NCBI RefSeq assembly: GCF_900157375.1
Contig: NZ_LT721901.1
Span: 1,325,606-1,389,605, forward strand
Length of the DNA stretch: 64,000 nt
Direction: 5' to 3'
DNA from: Mycobacterium rhizamassiliense
GTDB taxonomy: Bacteria; Actinomycetota; Actinomycetes; Mycobacteriales; Mycobacteriaceae
Shown here: positions 48,555-57,261 of the stretch, piece by piece
Layout of the letters: each line of letters starts with the position of its first letter
Position numbering within the stretch: position 1 is the stretch's first letter
The notes under the pieces: model-generated
What the model saw: only the letters and a program-made list of their open reading frames with translations
Told to the model about the DNA's origin: nothing
The model's database searches: none
Made by a program: the position numbers and the translations under genes

Positions 48555-49441
48555 CGCGCGTCCTTTTGCTCGTCGGCAGTGGCGAAGAACCGCCGGTGCC
48601 ACAGCCGGGCCGCGCGGTCGGCGGGGCCGGCCAGCAGCACCGAAGCCACCTCGGCCGGGAACATCCAGGGCGGTTCGATGCTACGGGGCCGCTCGATGAT
48701 CGCCTTGGCGATCGCGTCGGCGGCCTCGTCGGCCGACAGTCCGGGCAGCCGGCCCAGCACCGGCGTCGGCTCGATCATCCGGGTGCGCACCAGCGCGAAG
48801 TACACGGAGGTGACGTCGACGGCGTCGGCATGCAGTTCGGGCGCAACACTGCGCAGCCAGCGATCGAACGCGCCCTTGGACGCCTGGTAGGCGCCCCACT
48901 GCGGACCCGGCACCACCCGCACGCCGACACTCGACACGTTCACGACGTGCCCGCCGCCGCTTTCGCGCATGGCCGGCAGCAGGCCCAGCAGCAGCCAGAT
49001 GGGCCCCAGGTAGTTGATGTCGATGGTGCGCTGGAAGTCGTGCGGGCGGTCGTATTGGTCGTGCAGCGACCGTCGCAACGACTTGCCCGCGTTGCTGACC
49101 ACGATGTCGAGCGGGCCGTGGTTTTCGGTGATCTGCTTGGTCAACACGTTGACGGCGGCCTCGTCGGCGAGATCCGTCGGGTAGGCGGTCGCCCGGCCAC
49201 CGCCGGCGTTGATCGCCGCCGCGAGGTCGTCCAGCTTCTCCGCCGAGCGGGCAACGACGATCACCGCTGCTCCCGCCGCGGCCAGCTTGCGGGCGGTCGC
49301 CTCGCCTATCCCGTAGGACGCGCCGGTCACCAGCACCGTCTTGCCGCAGACGGCGGCACGCAATGCATCCGGATCCGACGACCGCCCCGGATTCGCCAAG
49401 ACATCAGTGACCTTGTCAAAGGCCCTTGCTATTAGGTTCAC
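48551..49441 (-). CDS. short-chain dehydrogenase/reductase, FadD partner
   Basis: 296 residues. TGASYGIGEA, SNAGKSLRR, Ser in NVSSVGV and YQASK active site; C-terminal extension with PPWMFPAEVAS. The N-terminal stretch VNLIARAFDKVTDVL precedes the Rossmann fold. The GTG at 49441 (or a GTG six bases earlier at 49447) is preferred; GGTGGGG lies upstream. The frame stays open to 49672, but that part is Arg-rich and overlaps the mrf end. Pairs with the downstream ligase. Confidence 0.88.
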   Translation of the reverse strand: MNLIARAFDKVTDVLANPGRSSDPDALRAAVCGKTVLVTGASYGIGEATARKLAAAGAAVIVVARSAEKLDDLAAAINAGGGRATAYPTDLADEAAVNVLTKQITENHGPLDIVVSNAGKSLRRSLHDQYDRPHDFQRTIDINYLGPIWLLLGLLPAMRESGGGHVVNVSSVGVRVVPGPQWGAYQASKGAFDRWLRSVAPELHADAVDVTSVYFALVRTRMIEPTPVLGRLPGLSADEAADAIAKAIIERPRSIEPPWMFPAEVASVLLAGPADRAARLWHRRFFATADEQKDAR

Positions 49442-49563
49442 TCTCACACCCCACCGAACGGGTATGCCAAAGAACGCTGCTTTCCCAACGCTACTCGACT
49501 CGTAACCTACAGCTACCAGAACAGGCTTACAGCCCGAGCACCCGGCCCCGGCGACCCGTCCGG

Positions 49564-50757
49564 TCAGTGTTCGGAGCGGCCGTCGCGCTCCGGCGAAACC
49601 TCTTCGAAATCGGACGCTTCGTCGCACGGGTCTTGATGCCAGTCCCCGAACGGGTCTTGGTATCCGCGCCACTCCTGGGGCACGGCCAGCTCCCGGTCGG
49701 TCAGCAGCGCGCCGTTCAGCGCGTCGAGGATCGGGGCGGGTTCGGCGCCGCAGACCAGCACGGTCATCGCGGTGTGCCGGTCACCGAATCGGTACTCCCA
49801 CTGCAGCTCCGCGAAGAGGCGCCGTTCGGCGTCGGCGGTGGCCGCCTCCGCGGCGGTCATGGCCGCCAGCCACTTGCCGGCACAGGCAACCCGCAGGCCG
49901 CCGCCCGCGGATTCCAGCCACATGACCTGGTCGGGCCGGTTGGCCAGCCACAGCCGGCCGCGGGCGCGCACCACCCCGGCCAGCAGCAGGTCCACCGCGG
50001 CGTGCAGGCGCTCGGGGTGAAAGGGCCGCCGCGCGTTGAATTCGACGATCCGCACCATGCCGTCGGCGCCCAGCGGCGGCACGCCCGCCAGCAGCCAGCC
50101 GTGCGGATGATCGCTGCGGCCGCGCCGCGAATCGTCCTCCAGGTTGGCGAGCGCCATCTCGACGCGGTCGATCCCGACCGTGATCCGCGCCCGGGGAGCG
50201 AGCCGGCGCAGCACCGCCAGCGTCACCGGTTCCGGGCGGGTCAGCACCACGACGTCGGCGAATTCGGCCTGCCCGACGACGACCTGGGCCACGGTGCGGC
50301 CGTCGGCGAGGCCGTCGTCCCCGAGCACCCGGGTCAGCCAATGGCGTGAGTCGACACAGGTGATCACCCCGGTGATCGCCACGTCCAGGGCCGCGGGGCC
50401 GTCGGGGTGGCCGGAACCGACGTGAACCTGGACGTGGTTGATCGCCACGCAGATGGGTTCCGGCTCGAGCCATGGCGCCAGGTGCACGACGATGCGGTCG
50501 ACGTCGTCACGGCGGTGCAGTGTGCGCAGCAGCACCAGCAGGTCGTTACGCACCGTGCAGGCGACGCAGCCGTGTGCCAGCTCCAGCGCGTCCTCGGTGA
50601 CGGCCAGTTCCCCGTCGCGCCAGGTGATCGTGGTCCGCCGCACGACGTGACCGTCGAACCGGTGCTCGACGACAATGGTGCCCGGCTGGCGCAGCAGCGC
50701 GCCCGTCACCGCGTCGGTGTCGCCCTCGCCCGACACCAGCACTACGGGAGTCCGCAT
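49564..50757 (-). CDS. mrf: CobW-like zinc-starvation protein, Mrf/Rv0106 type
   Basis: 397 residues, related to COG0523 (CobW) GTPases and to Rv0106. Two family hallmarks are degenerate: the P-loop position reads SGEGDTDAV with no GxxxxGKT lysine, and the CxCC metal motif reads GCVACTVR (Cys64, Cys67). The C-terminal CobW_C domain is intact (GRLWLANRPDQVMWLES). In M. smegmatis a protein of this kind encoded with the alternative ribosomal proteins recruits the hibernation factor MPY when zinc is low. AAGGAG precedes the ATG, and a Zur-like box lies just upstream. Confidence 0.85.
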   Translation of the reverse strand: MRTPVVLVSGEGDTDAVTGALLRQPGTIVVEHRFDGHVVRRTTITWRDGELAVTEDALELAHGCVACTVRNDLLVLLRTLHRRDDVDRIVVHLAPWLEPEPICVAINHVQVHVGSGHPDGPAALDVAITGVITCVDSRHWLTRVLGDDGLADGRTVAQVVVGQAEFADVVVLTRPEPVTLAVLRRLAPRARITVGIDRVEMALANLEDDSRRGRSDHPHGWLLAGVPPLGADGMVRIVEFNARRPFHPERLHAAVDLLLAGVVRARGRLWLANRPDQVMWLESAGGGLRVACAGKWLAAMTAAEAATADAERRLFAELQWEYRFGDRHTAMTVLVCGAEPAPILDALNGALLTDRELAVPQEWRGYQDPFGDWHQDPCDEASDFEEVSPERDGRSEH

Positions 50758-50769
50758 CCCACTCCTTTT

Positions 50770-50784
50770 TGAAAATGGTTTTCA
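50770..50784. promoter_or_regulatory. Zur box-like palindrome upstream of mrf
   Basis: TGAAAA-TGG-TTTTCA is an inverted repeat of the AT-rich kind bound by mycobacterial Zur, placed 13 bases before the mrf start. It differs sharply in base composition from the surrounding sequence. Zur control of Rv0106-type and C-minus ribosomal genes is established in mycobacteria. Confidence 0.75.
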
Positions 50785-50823
50785 TTAATGCCTCACTCAC
50801 GGTACAGTCCGTGACGGTCGTTG

Positions 50824-50840
50824 TCGAAAACGATTTTCAA
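50824..50840. promoter_or_regulatory. Zur box-like palindrome upstream of rpmB
   Basis: On the minus strand this reads TTGAAAATCGTTTTCGA, sharing TGAAAAT-GTTTTC with the box at 50770. It lies 30 bases before rpmB, so each divergent transcript has its own site. Confidence 0.75.
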
Positions 50841-50869
50841 TAAGCGCGAGCCATCGAGGGGAGAGCGTC

Positions 50870-51106
50870 ATGTCCGCGCGCTGCCAAGTCACCGGCCGCA
50901 CTGTGGGATTCGGTAACGCGGTGTCACACTCGCACCGCCGCACCCGCCGCAGGTGGTCACCCAACATCCAGACCAAGACGTATTACCTGCCGTCGCAGGG
51001 CCGTCGCGTCACCCTGCGGGTGAGCGCCAAGGGCATCAAGGTCATCGACCGCGACGGCATCGAGGCCGTGGTCGCCCGCCTGCGCCGAGAGGGTGCCGAT
51101 ATCTGA
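50870..51106 (+). CDS. rpmB: ribosomal protein L28, zinc-independent paralogue
   Basis: 78 residues. [26 protein letters not shown] start and [15 protein letters not shown] are L28 signatures. Only Cys5 remains of the four-cysteine zinc ribbon, so this is the C-minus form made under zinc shortage. GAGGGGAGAG precedes the ATG. First of four overlapping ribosomal genes; its stop overlaps rpmG (TGATG). Confidence 0.95.
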   Translation: MSARCQVTGRTVGFGNAVSHSHRRTRRRWSPNIQTKTYYLPSQGRRVTLRVSAKGIKVIDRDGIEAVVARLRREGADI

Positions 51107-51270
51107 TGGCGCGCACCGATATTCGCCCCATCGTCAAGCTGCGCTCCACCGCGGGCACCGGCTACACCTACATCACCCGCAAGAACCGCCGCAACGACCC
51201 GGACCGGCTCACGCTGCGGAAGTACGACCCGGTGGTGCGCCGCCACGTCGAGTTCCGGGAGGAACGCTGA
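51106..51270 (+). CDS. rpmG: ribosomal protein L33, zinc-independent paralogue
   Basis: 54 residues: [24 protein letters not shown], typical of L33, ending [10 protein letters not shown]. The zinc-binding cysteines are absent. It starts inside the rpmB stop and ends directly before rpsN, so it depends on translational coupling. Confidence 0.95.
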   Translation: MARTDIRPIVKLRSTAGTGYTYITRKNRRNDPDRLTLRKYDPVVRRHVEFREER

Positions 51271-51576
51271 ATGGCCAAGAAATCCAAAATCGTCTGCAAC
51301 GACCGGCGGCGCGCGGTGGTGGCGCGGTATGCGGAGCAGCGCGCCGAGCTCAAGGAGATCATCCGGTCACCGGCCAGCACGCCCGACCAACGGCTGGACG
51401 CGCAGCGGGCGATCGCCCGTCAGCCCCGCGACGCCAGCCCGGTGCGGCTGCGCAACCGCGACGCGGTCGACGGTCGCCCACGCGGGCATCTGCGCAAGTT
51501 CGGCCTGTCACGGGTGCGGATGCGCGAACTCGCCCATCAGGGCCGACTTCCGGGCGTACGCAAGGCGAGCTGGTAA
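51271..51576 (+). CDS. rpsN: ribosomal protein S14, zinc-independent paralogue
   Basis: 101 residues. Full-length S14 of the C-minus type, with MAKKSKI start and the C-terminal [31 protein letters not shown]; no CxxC zinc motif (a single Cys9). It begins at the base after the rpmG stop and overlaps rpsR by one base (TAATG). Confidence 0.96.
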   Translation: MAKKSKIVCNDRRRAVVARYAEQRAELKEIIRSPASTPDQRLDAQRAIARQPRDASPVRLRNRDAVDGRPRGHLRKFGLSRVRMRELAHQGRLPGVRKASW

Positions 51577-51824
51577 TGGCCCCTAAAACGAAGCGCCCCA
51601 ACCAAACCCCGCCAACTGCGAAGAAGCGTAACCTGCTGAAGAGCCTGGGCATGACGTACGTCGACTACAAGGACACCGCCACGCTGCGGATGTTCATCTC
51701 CGAGCGCGGCAAGATCCGGTCTCGCCGCGTCACCGGGCTGACGGTTCGGCAGCAGCGACAGGTGGCCACGGCGATCAGGAACGCCCGCGAGATGGCGCTG
51801 CTGCCTTACATCCGTTCGGGCTAG
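51576..51824 (+). CDS. rpsR: ribosomal protein S18, zinc-independent paralogue
   Basis: 82 residues. The core [19 protein letters not shown] and the end [13 protein letters not shown] are S18 signatures; the N-terminal cysteines of zinc-binding mycobacterial S18 are missing. Last gene of the low-zinc ribosomal operon. Its stop shares the tetranucleotide CTAG with the convergent dehydrogenase gene. Confidence 0.95.
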   Translation: MAPKTKRPNQTPPTAKKRNLLKSLGMTYVDYKDTATLRMFISERGKIRSRRVTGLTVRQQRQVATAIRNAREMALLPYIRSG

Positions 51825-53218
51825 TCCCTGATGAAGCCCTTGTTGCGCATCAGGACGTCCGCCAGGAATCCTTCGTGCGGGATCTCGGGCGCACCGTAAT
51901 ACGTCGGGTGGTTGCCCCGGTACACGTTGGCGATCGTCGGCTCGGCCAGTAGATCGTCGATCAGGTCGTCGTCGCCGCTAATCGCGTTTATTACCAACGA
52001 GTTCCGCAGCGGAGCCAGGCCTCTCGCGCGCGACCATGCAGACACCCACACGCAGGGGAAGGGCAGCTCGACGTTGAGCTTGTCGGTGTCGGGTTCGGCC
52101 AGCAGATGCACCCCCGGCCGCAGCGCGGCATAGCCGTCGCCCAGCGGCGCGACGACCTGATCCGCGCCCAGCAGTGCGGTGCTGCCCGCGGCCTTGAGCG
52201 CCAGGTGGTCGGCGAGCGCCCGGGCCTTCTCGATGGGTTGGGTGGGCAGGATCGCGCGCTCGTCCTCGGAAGTCAGCGGTTCGATCGCGGCCAACCGCTC
52301 GGCGATGGCCGCGGCGAGCGGAGCAGGGTCGCCCTCGTAGAGCACCGCGGTGGTGTTGACACACGCCATGCCACCGAGATTCGCGATCGAGTCGACGATG
52401 AGATCGAGGTAGTCGCGCCAGTCGCGGTCGGCGGTGATCAGGATCTTGGTGCGGCCGGGCCCGTTCACCACCACGGTCGGGTCGCCGGCGTATTTGTCCA
52501 CCACGTCCTGGCCGCCATACACCATCGCGAGGTCGGCCGACCGGATGATCTCGTCCGCGCCGGCGTGGTCCGTCGGCAGGTAGACCGCGTCCTCGTCGCG
52601 AAACCCAGCCTGGCGCAACGCGTTCACCAGCCGGTGCCCGGTCAGGGGCTCGCGCCGCGACGGTCGTACGGCGACCCGGTAGCCCAGCGCGAGCGCCTGC
52701 GGCCATAGGCCGTGTACGCCCGGGCCGTTGCCGGCGGCGTGCACGGCGAACACCTCACCGCGGCGGGCCCAGATCGCGGCGCCGTCGCGGGTGCGCTCCT
52801 CGCGCCAGTCCAGCGCCGCGCCCACCGGGCGGGCCGGGCGCACGGCGTCGACCGCATGGGCGACGGCGTCGGCCACGCTGCGGGCGCCGGCGCGGGTCAC
52901 CGCGATCGGTAGCCCCGAGATCCGGCTGACCAGTTCCACATAGCCGTCGAAGTCCAGGCCACCGATGACCGAGGTCGCGAACAGGTGCGCCGCCTCGGCC
53001 AGCGCAGCCTCGCGCCGGGCGAGCGGCAACGGCCGGACCTTGCGCTGCGCGCCGATGGTGCGCGAAACATACAGCGGCGGAACGATACTCAGCTCGCCGA
53101 CCGGAACGCCCGCGGTGCTCAGGATGACCTCGCGGTTGCGGGTGCGATACGGACCGTCGGAGCCGAGCGCATCGATGCCGATCAGATCCGCTGCGACCGA
53201 AGGCGTTTCGGCCGACAT
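51821..53218 (-). CDS. EhpG-like acyl reductase (aldehyde-dehydrogenase fold)
   Basis: 465 residues of the LuxC/aldehyde-dehydrogenase superfamily, similar to proteins annotated as phenazine antibiotic biosynthesis (EhpG). NADP-binding and catalytic regions include [17 protein letters not shown] and the nucleophilic Cys in [12 protein letters not shown]. It would reduce an activated carboxyl group to an aldehyde. The ATG at 53218 lies one base after the stop of the adenylating partner, so the two form an operon. Convergent with rpsR, sharing CTAG. Confidence 0.8.
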   Translation of the reverse strand: MSAETPSVAADLIGIDALGSDGPYRTRNREVILSTAGVPVGELSIVPPLYVSRTIGAQRKVRPLPLARREAALAEAAHLFATSVIGGLDFDGYVELVSRISGLPIAVTRAGARSVADAVAHAVDAVRPARPVGAALDWREERTRDGAAIWARRGEVFAVHAAGNGPGVHGLWPQALALGYRVAVRPSRREPLTGHRLVNALRQAGFRDEDAVYLPTDHAGADEIIRSADLAMVYGGQDVVDKYAGDPTVVVNGPGRTKILITADRDWRDYLDLIVDSIANLGGMACVNTTAVLYEGDPAPLAAAIAERLAAIEPLTSEDERAILPTQPIEKARALADHLALKAAGSTALLGADQVVAPLGDGYAALRPGVHLLAEPDTDKLNVELPFPCVWVSAWSRARGLAPLRNSLVINAISGDDDLIDDLLAEPTIANVYRGNHPTYYGAPEIPHEGFLADVLMRNKGFIRD

Positions 53219-53219
53219 C

Positions 53220-54311
53220 TCAGTACACGCCCTCGATGACGGCCTCGCCCTCGAAGGTGGCGACCGGGCGCACCGCGCTGACCGAATCGCTGAACTCCGG
53301 CATCGGCCCGGGCATCCGGATCGCCATGTCGCGCTCTAAGTTGTTGGGCAGGAACATGCCCCTGCTGATGTGGTTCATCACCACCTGGCCGAGCTCGCCG
53401 TAGGGCACCTGCTGCCCGGTATCCGGGTCGATCACCCAGAACACGACGTAGGGCGTCCGGGGGTCGAAGACGAACTCGTCGCCGTCGATCCGGGTGACCG
53501 CCTGCGAGAGGATCATCGTGCTCCCGAAGGCCATCGTGATCGTCGTCTTGCCGAAGATGCCGCGCAGCAGGTCCAGCGTGTCGGCGTCCACATGCGCGCC
53601 GGACAGCAACAGGTAGCGGATCTTTGCGTTCACCAGATCCACCAGGTCGTCGTTGCGGGCGATCGCCTCCAGCATCGGCGGCGTGGCATGCAGGTTGGCC
53701 ACGTTCTGGGTCTGCAGGACATGCACGGCCTGCGCGAGGACGTGGTCGAGATAAGCCGCCACCTCCCCCGCCGCGTTGCGTGCGGCGATCTTCTTGACCC
53801 AGCGGGGATCGATGTCGATCGCGTGGAACGCCGAGCCGAGCCGCTCGGAGACGAGCCGCGAGAAGTAGCCGACCCCGTGTGGGCCGCTCGGCATCAGGCA
53901 CAGGAAGCCCTTGCCTTGCTGGAAGCCGCCGGTGGCGAAGTCCTCGGTTTGCCATTCGATGACCTGCGCGACCCAATCCGGAAGCTGCGCAGTGCGTTTC
54001 GGTGCCCCGGTGGTGCCGCCGGATTCGAAGATCTGCGGCACCGGGGGCGGCGAGCCGTAGCCGCGCGGTATCAAATCCTCGACCGGCACGGTGCGCAGCT
54101 CGGTGAGCAGATTGGGAAACAACCGCAAATCCGCGAACGTGTTGACCTCGGTCAGCGGGTCGAAGTCCAGCGACGCCGCGGTGCGCAACCAAAACGCCGA
54201 GCCCGTGTCCTCGCCGAAATGCCACGCGATCGCCGCACGCAGATAGGCCTCGGGGTCGTCGATCGGAGCCGATCTCGGGACATCCAGCAGCGAGAAATCG
54301 ATGGCGGCCAT
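53220..54311 (-). CDS. EhpF-like adenylating enzyme
   Basis: 363 residues, a compact ANL-fold enzyme with P-loop FESGGTTGAPKRTAQL, later FGSTMILSQ and VMNHISRGMFLPNN. It resembles EhpF, which activates griseoluteic acid in phenazine tailoring, and lacks a full C-terminal ANL lid with the usual lysine motif. It probably activates an aromatic carboxylic acid for the reductase encoded next. The ATG at 54311 is the family N-terminus; the frame extends upstream into the SDR region without support. Confidence 0.82.
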   Translation of the reverse strand: MAAIDFSLLDVPRSAPIDDPEAYLRAAIAWHFGEDTGSAFWLRTAASLDFDPLTEVNTFADLRLFPNLLTELRTVPVEDLIPRGYGSPPPVPQIFESGGTTGAPKRTAQLPDWVAQVIEWQTEDFATGGFQQGKGFLCLMPSGPHGVGYFSRLVSERLGSAFHAIDIDPRWVKKIAARNAAGEVAAYLDHVLAQAVHVLQTQNVANLHATPPMLEAIARNDDLVDLVNAKIRYLLLSGAHVDADTLDLLRGIFGKTTITMAFGSTMILSQAVTRIDGDEFVFDPRTPYVVFWVIDPDTGQQVPYGELGQVVMNHISRGMFLPNNLERDMAIRMPGPMPEFSDSVSAVRPVATFEGEAVIEGVY

Positions 54312-54426
54312 GCCACCGATCCTGTCGCATGCCGGTCCGGCCGGGCAATCGGCTCGCGGTCCATTGGGCATACAGACACTGAACGTTGGCATATGCCGGA
54401 GCGAATTCTGTGTGACAGCGCGGCTT

Positions 54427-55200
54427 TCAGCTGCCCCTGCTGCGCAGCCAGGCCGTGATCGCCTCGTTGAACACGGGATAGATGTCGTGATAGGTGCCGT
54501 CGCGTTCGGCGTACCGGAAAGCCTTGACGCGTTCCACCACGATTTCGGCGGCGTCGGGCTGCGACTGCAACAAGGCCATCGTCTCGGCGACGTAGTCGTC
54601 CAGCGGCATCGCCCGCGGGTCAAAGCCACGCTCGCCCTGCAATCCGGTTTGCACATGCGGCGGGATGACTTCGATCACCTGGACCGCGGTGTCGCGAAGC
54701 TGGAAGCGCAGCGACTCGGTGTAGGAGTGCAGCGCCGCTTTGGAGGCGCAATAGGTGGGAGTGAGCGCGCTGGGCATGAATCCCAGGCCCGACGTCACGT
54801 TGAGGATCGCCGCGCGCGGCTTCCGCAACAGCGCCGGGAGCAATGTCGAGATGAGCCGGATCGGGCCCATCAGATTGATCGCGATGCTCTGCTCGGCGAG
54901 GTCGACGTTGCTGGCGGTGAAGTCCTCGACGCGCTGCGTCCCGGCGTTGTTGACCAGGACGTTGAAATTCGGATAGCGGTCTGTCAGCTCGACGGCGAAT
55001 CGCCTGACGTCGGCCGCGTCGGATTGATCGAGCGGCAGGTAATCGATGCCCGGGTTGGCCTCCGCGACCGCCCGCAGCAGCTCACGACGGCGGCCCGCGA
55101 TCACTACGTGGTTGCCGAGTCGATGCAACGATTCCGCCAAACCGCGGCCGATTCCGGTGCCACCACCAGTGACCAATACGGTATTGCCCGTCATCTGCAT
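54427..55200 (-). CDS. short-chain dehydrogenase/reductase, DltE-like
   Basis: 257 residues. TGGGTGIGRG, VNNAGTQRV, Ser in NVTSGLG and YCASK active site. The C-terminus has PPHVQTGLQGERG, as in DltE-like oxidoreductases. The ATG at 55200 has AGGAGG seven bases upstream. It follows the LysR gene by 34 bases and precedes ehpF-like by 115, so it may belong to the same transcript and reduce the aldehyde formed there. Confidence 0.9.
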   Translation of the reverse strand: MQMTGNTVLVTGGGTGIGRGLAESLHRLGNHVVIAGRRRELLRAVAEANPGIDYLPLDQSDAADVRRFAVELTDRYPNFNVLVNNAGTQRVEDFTASNVDLAEQSIAINLMGPIRLISTLLPALLRKPRAAILNVTSGLGFMPSALTPTYCASKAALHSYTESLRFQLRDTAVQVIEVIPPHVQTGLQGERGFDPRAMPLDDYVAETMALLQSQPDAAEIVVERVKAFRYAERDGTYHDIYPVFNEAITAWLRSRGS

Positions 55201-55234
55201 CGCTGTCCTCCTTTGTTGCGGTTTCCCCACCCTG

Positions 55235-56179
55235 TCAGGTCTGTGCGCCGTCCGTGGGACGCGTGTGATCTTTCGCCGCGCGGCGCCCCGGCCCGGCGGC
55301 GCCGCGCACGATCTCGCGCAACCACCTGTGCGAGGGATCGTTGTCGACGCGCGGATGCCAAACAGCGTAGAACGCGACGTCGCCGAGCTCGCGTGGCGCG
55401 TCGAGCACCTTGGTGCGGCCCGAGTCGAGCTGCGACACGAGCCGGCTCGGAACGGTCAGGATCAGGTCGGTCCCGGGCAGGATGCCGGGTCCCGAGACGT
55501 GATACGGCATCACGACCGCGACGCGCCGGACGATATCGCGCGCCTCGAGCAGCCCGTCCAGGCCGGGCTGGCCGATGTCGATGCTCAGATGAGGCCAGCG
55601 CAGATACTGCGCCAGCGTAACCGACGTGCGCTGGGCCAGCGGATGCTCGGCGGCCACCACGCAGACGAACGAATCGGTGAAAAGGTGTTGGCCGCTGTAT
55701 CTTTCGGGCACCGGGCGGCCGTAGACCGCTAGGTCGAGCGTCCCGGCGTCGAGCTTGTCGAATGCGCGCGCATCGAGCGCCTCGCATGCCACCGTCGAAT
55801 TCGGCGCCCGCTTCAGGATCTGGCGCACCAGCGCGGGACCGAACGCCGAGACGGTGTAGTCGCTGACGGCCAGGCGAAACGACTGCGCAGTGGTGGCCGG
55901 GTCGAAGCTCTCGCTGGCGAACAGTTGGTCGAGTTCCGTTACCACCGTTGCCAGTTGGGCACGGAGACGCTCGGCGCGCGGGGTCAGCGAGTAGCCGTCG
56001 GGCCCGCGGACCAACAACTCGTCGCCGAAATGCCGGCGCAGCCGCTGCAGCGCGCGGCTCATCGCGGGCTGACTGAGCGCGAGGCGACCGGCCGCGCGCG
56101 AGACGTGGCGCTCCTCCAGCAGCGCCACCAGCGGCGGGAGCAGGTTCAGGTCCACCCGGTCGATATGCGTGGAAAGCAT
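55235..56179 (-). CDS. LysR-family transcriptional regulator
   Basis: 314 residues. Helix-turn-helix in residues 20-65 (RHVSRAAGRLALSQPAMSRALQRLR) and an effector domain of the NodD/NahR kind. It is divergent from the decarboxylase-like gene with only 86 bases between starts, so it probably controls that gene and perhaps the SDR and EhpF/G genes behind it. Inducers of related regulators are often aromatic acids. Confidence 0.92.
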   Translation of the reverse strand: MLSTHIDRVDLNLLPPLVALLEERHVSRAAGRLALSQPAMSRALQRLRRHFGDELLVRGPDGYSLTPRAERLRAQLATVVTELDQLFASESFDPATTAQSFRLAVSDYTVSAFGPALVRQILKRAPNSTVACEALDARAFDKLDAGTLDLAVYGRPVPERYSGQHLFTDSFVCVVAAEHPLAQRTSVTLAQYLRWPHLSIDIGQPGLDGLLEARDIVRRVAVVMPYHVSGPGILPGTDLILTVPSRLVSQLDSGRTKVLDAPRELGDVAFYAVWHPRVDNDPSHRWLREIVRGAAGPGRRAAKDHTRPTDGAQT

Positions 56180-56265
56180 GACATCAATACTAAATATTCA
56201 TTTCACAAATACGCGAATGGGGCGCAGTGTCGGGGATAGGACGATCGCACGATAGGGAGAAGTCA

Positions 56266-57252
56266 ATGCGCTACATCGCCTTGGAAGAAGCGTTTTTCAT
56301 TCCCGAGCTGGCCGAGCGGCAGCCCACAGCGAAATACCAGCAGTTGGTGAAGCGCATGCGGCCCGAATGGGCGCAGCGTTGCCAGCTCCGGCTACCCGAT
56401 TTCGGCGACCACCGCCTCGCCGAGATGGACGACGCCGGCATCGACATCCAGGTGCTGTCCCTGACGTCACCCGGCCTGCAGATCGATATCGGCGCAGAAC
56501 AGGCGCGCGACAACGCGCGGTTCGCCAACGAATACCTGGCGAAGGTCATCGGTGAGCATCCCGATCGTTTCCGCGGTTTCGCCGCCCTGCCCATGCAGGA
56601 CCCCGCCGCCGCGGCGGCCGAATTGGAGCGCGCCGTCACCCAGGACGGGTTCTGCGGAGCGCTGGTCAACGACTGCATCACCGGGCCTGGCGGCCGCTAC
56701 CTGGACGCGCCCGAATACGACGTGGTGTGGTCGGCGGTGGAATCCCTTGGCGTGCCGCTGTATCTACACCCCGGCTCGCCGCCGGCGGATCAGTGGCAGG
56801 TCATCGAGGGACGTCCGGAACTCTACGGCGCGACGTGGAGCTGGGCGGCCGAGGTCGGCGGGCACGCGCTGCGCATCCTGTTCGGCGGCGTCTTCGACCG
56901 GCATCCCGGCGCCACGCTGATCCTGGGCCACATGGGCGAGTTCCTGCCGTTCCAGCGCAGCCGGCTGGACTCCCGATTCGCGTCGACGTCGCTCTCGGAG
57001 ACCAGCACGCTGCGGCGCGCGCCGTCGGCGTACCTGGGCACCAACATCGTCTTCACCAACAGCGGCGTGTTCTCCCCCGCGGCGATGCTGGGTGCCGTGC
57101 TCGAGGTCGGCGCCGATGCGCTGATGTTCTCCATCGACTATCCCTACGAGTCGTCCTACGACGCGGTCCGTGGGTTCGAGCAGACGACGCTGCCCGCGGC
57201 CGACCGGGAGAAGATCGCGCACGGCAATGCCGAACGGCTGCTTCGTATTTGA
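56266..57252 (+). CDS. amidohydrolase, 2,3-dihydroxybenzoate decarboxylase-like
   Basis: 328 residues of the ACMSD-like amidohydrolase family. The N-terminus IALEEAF has Glu7 and Ala9 where gamma-resorcylate decarboxylases have Glu and His; this Ala form is that of fungal 2,3-dihydroxybenzoate decarboxylase. Other metal ligands are present: His in LYLHPGSPP and Asp in FSIDYPYES; FDRHPGATLILGHMGE is typical. It probably decarboxylates an ortho-hydroxybenzoate reversibly. AGGGAGA lies upstream of the ATG. Divergent from a LysR regulator. Confidence 0.87.
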   Translation: MRYIALEEAFFIPELAERQPTAKYQQLVKRMRPEWAQRCQLRLPDFGDHRLAEMDDAGIDIQVLSLTSPGLQIDIGAEQARDNARFANEYLAKVIGEHPDRFRGFAALPMQDPAAAAAELERAVTQDGFCGALVNDCITGPGGRYLDAPEYDVVWSAVESLGVPLYLHPGSPPADQWQVIEGRPELYGATWSWAAEVGGHALRILFGGVFDRHPGATLILGHMGEFLPFQRSRLDSRFASTSLSETSTLRRAPSAYLGTNIVFTNSGVFSPAAMLGAVLEVGADALMFSIDYPYESSYDAVRGFEQTTLPAADREKIAHGNAERLLRI

Positions 57253-57261
57253 CGCGCGCCG

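Noticed and set aside
51821..54311. Phenazine biosynthesis cluster
   Set aside because: Only EhpF/EhpG-like tailoring enzymes are present; none of the core phz genes are in the window.
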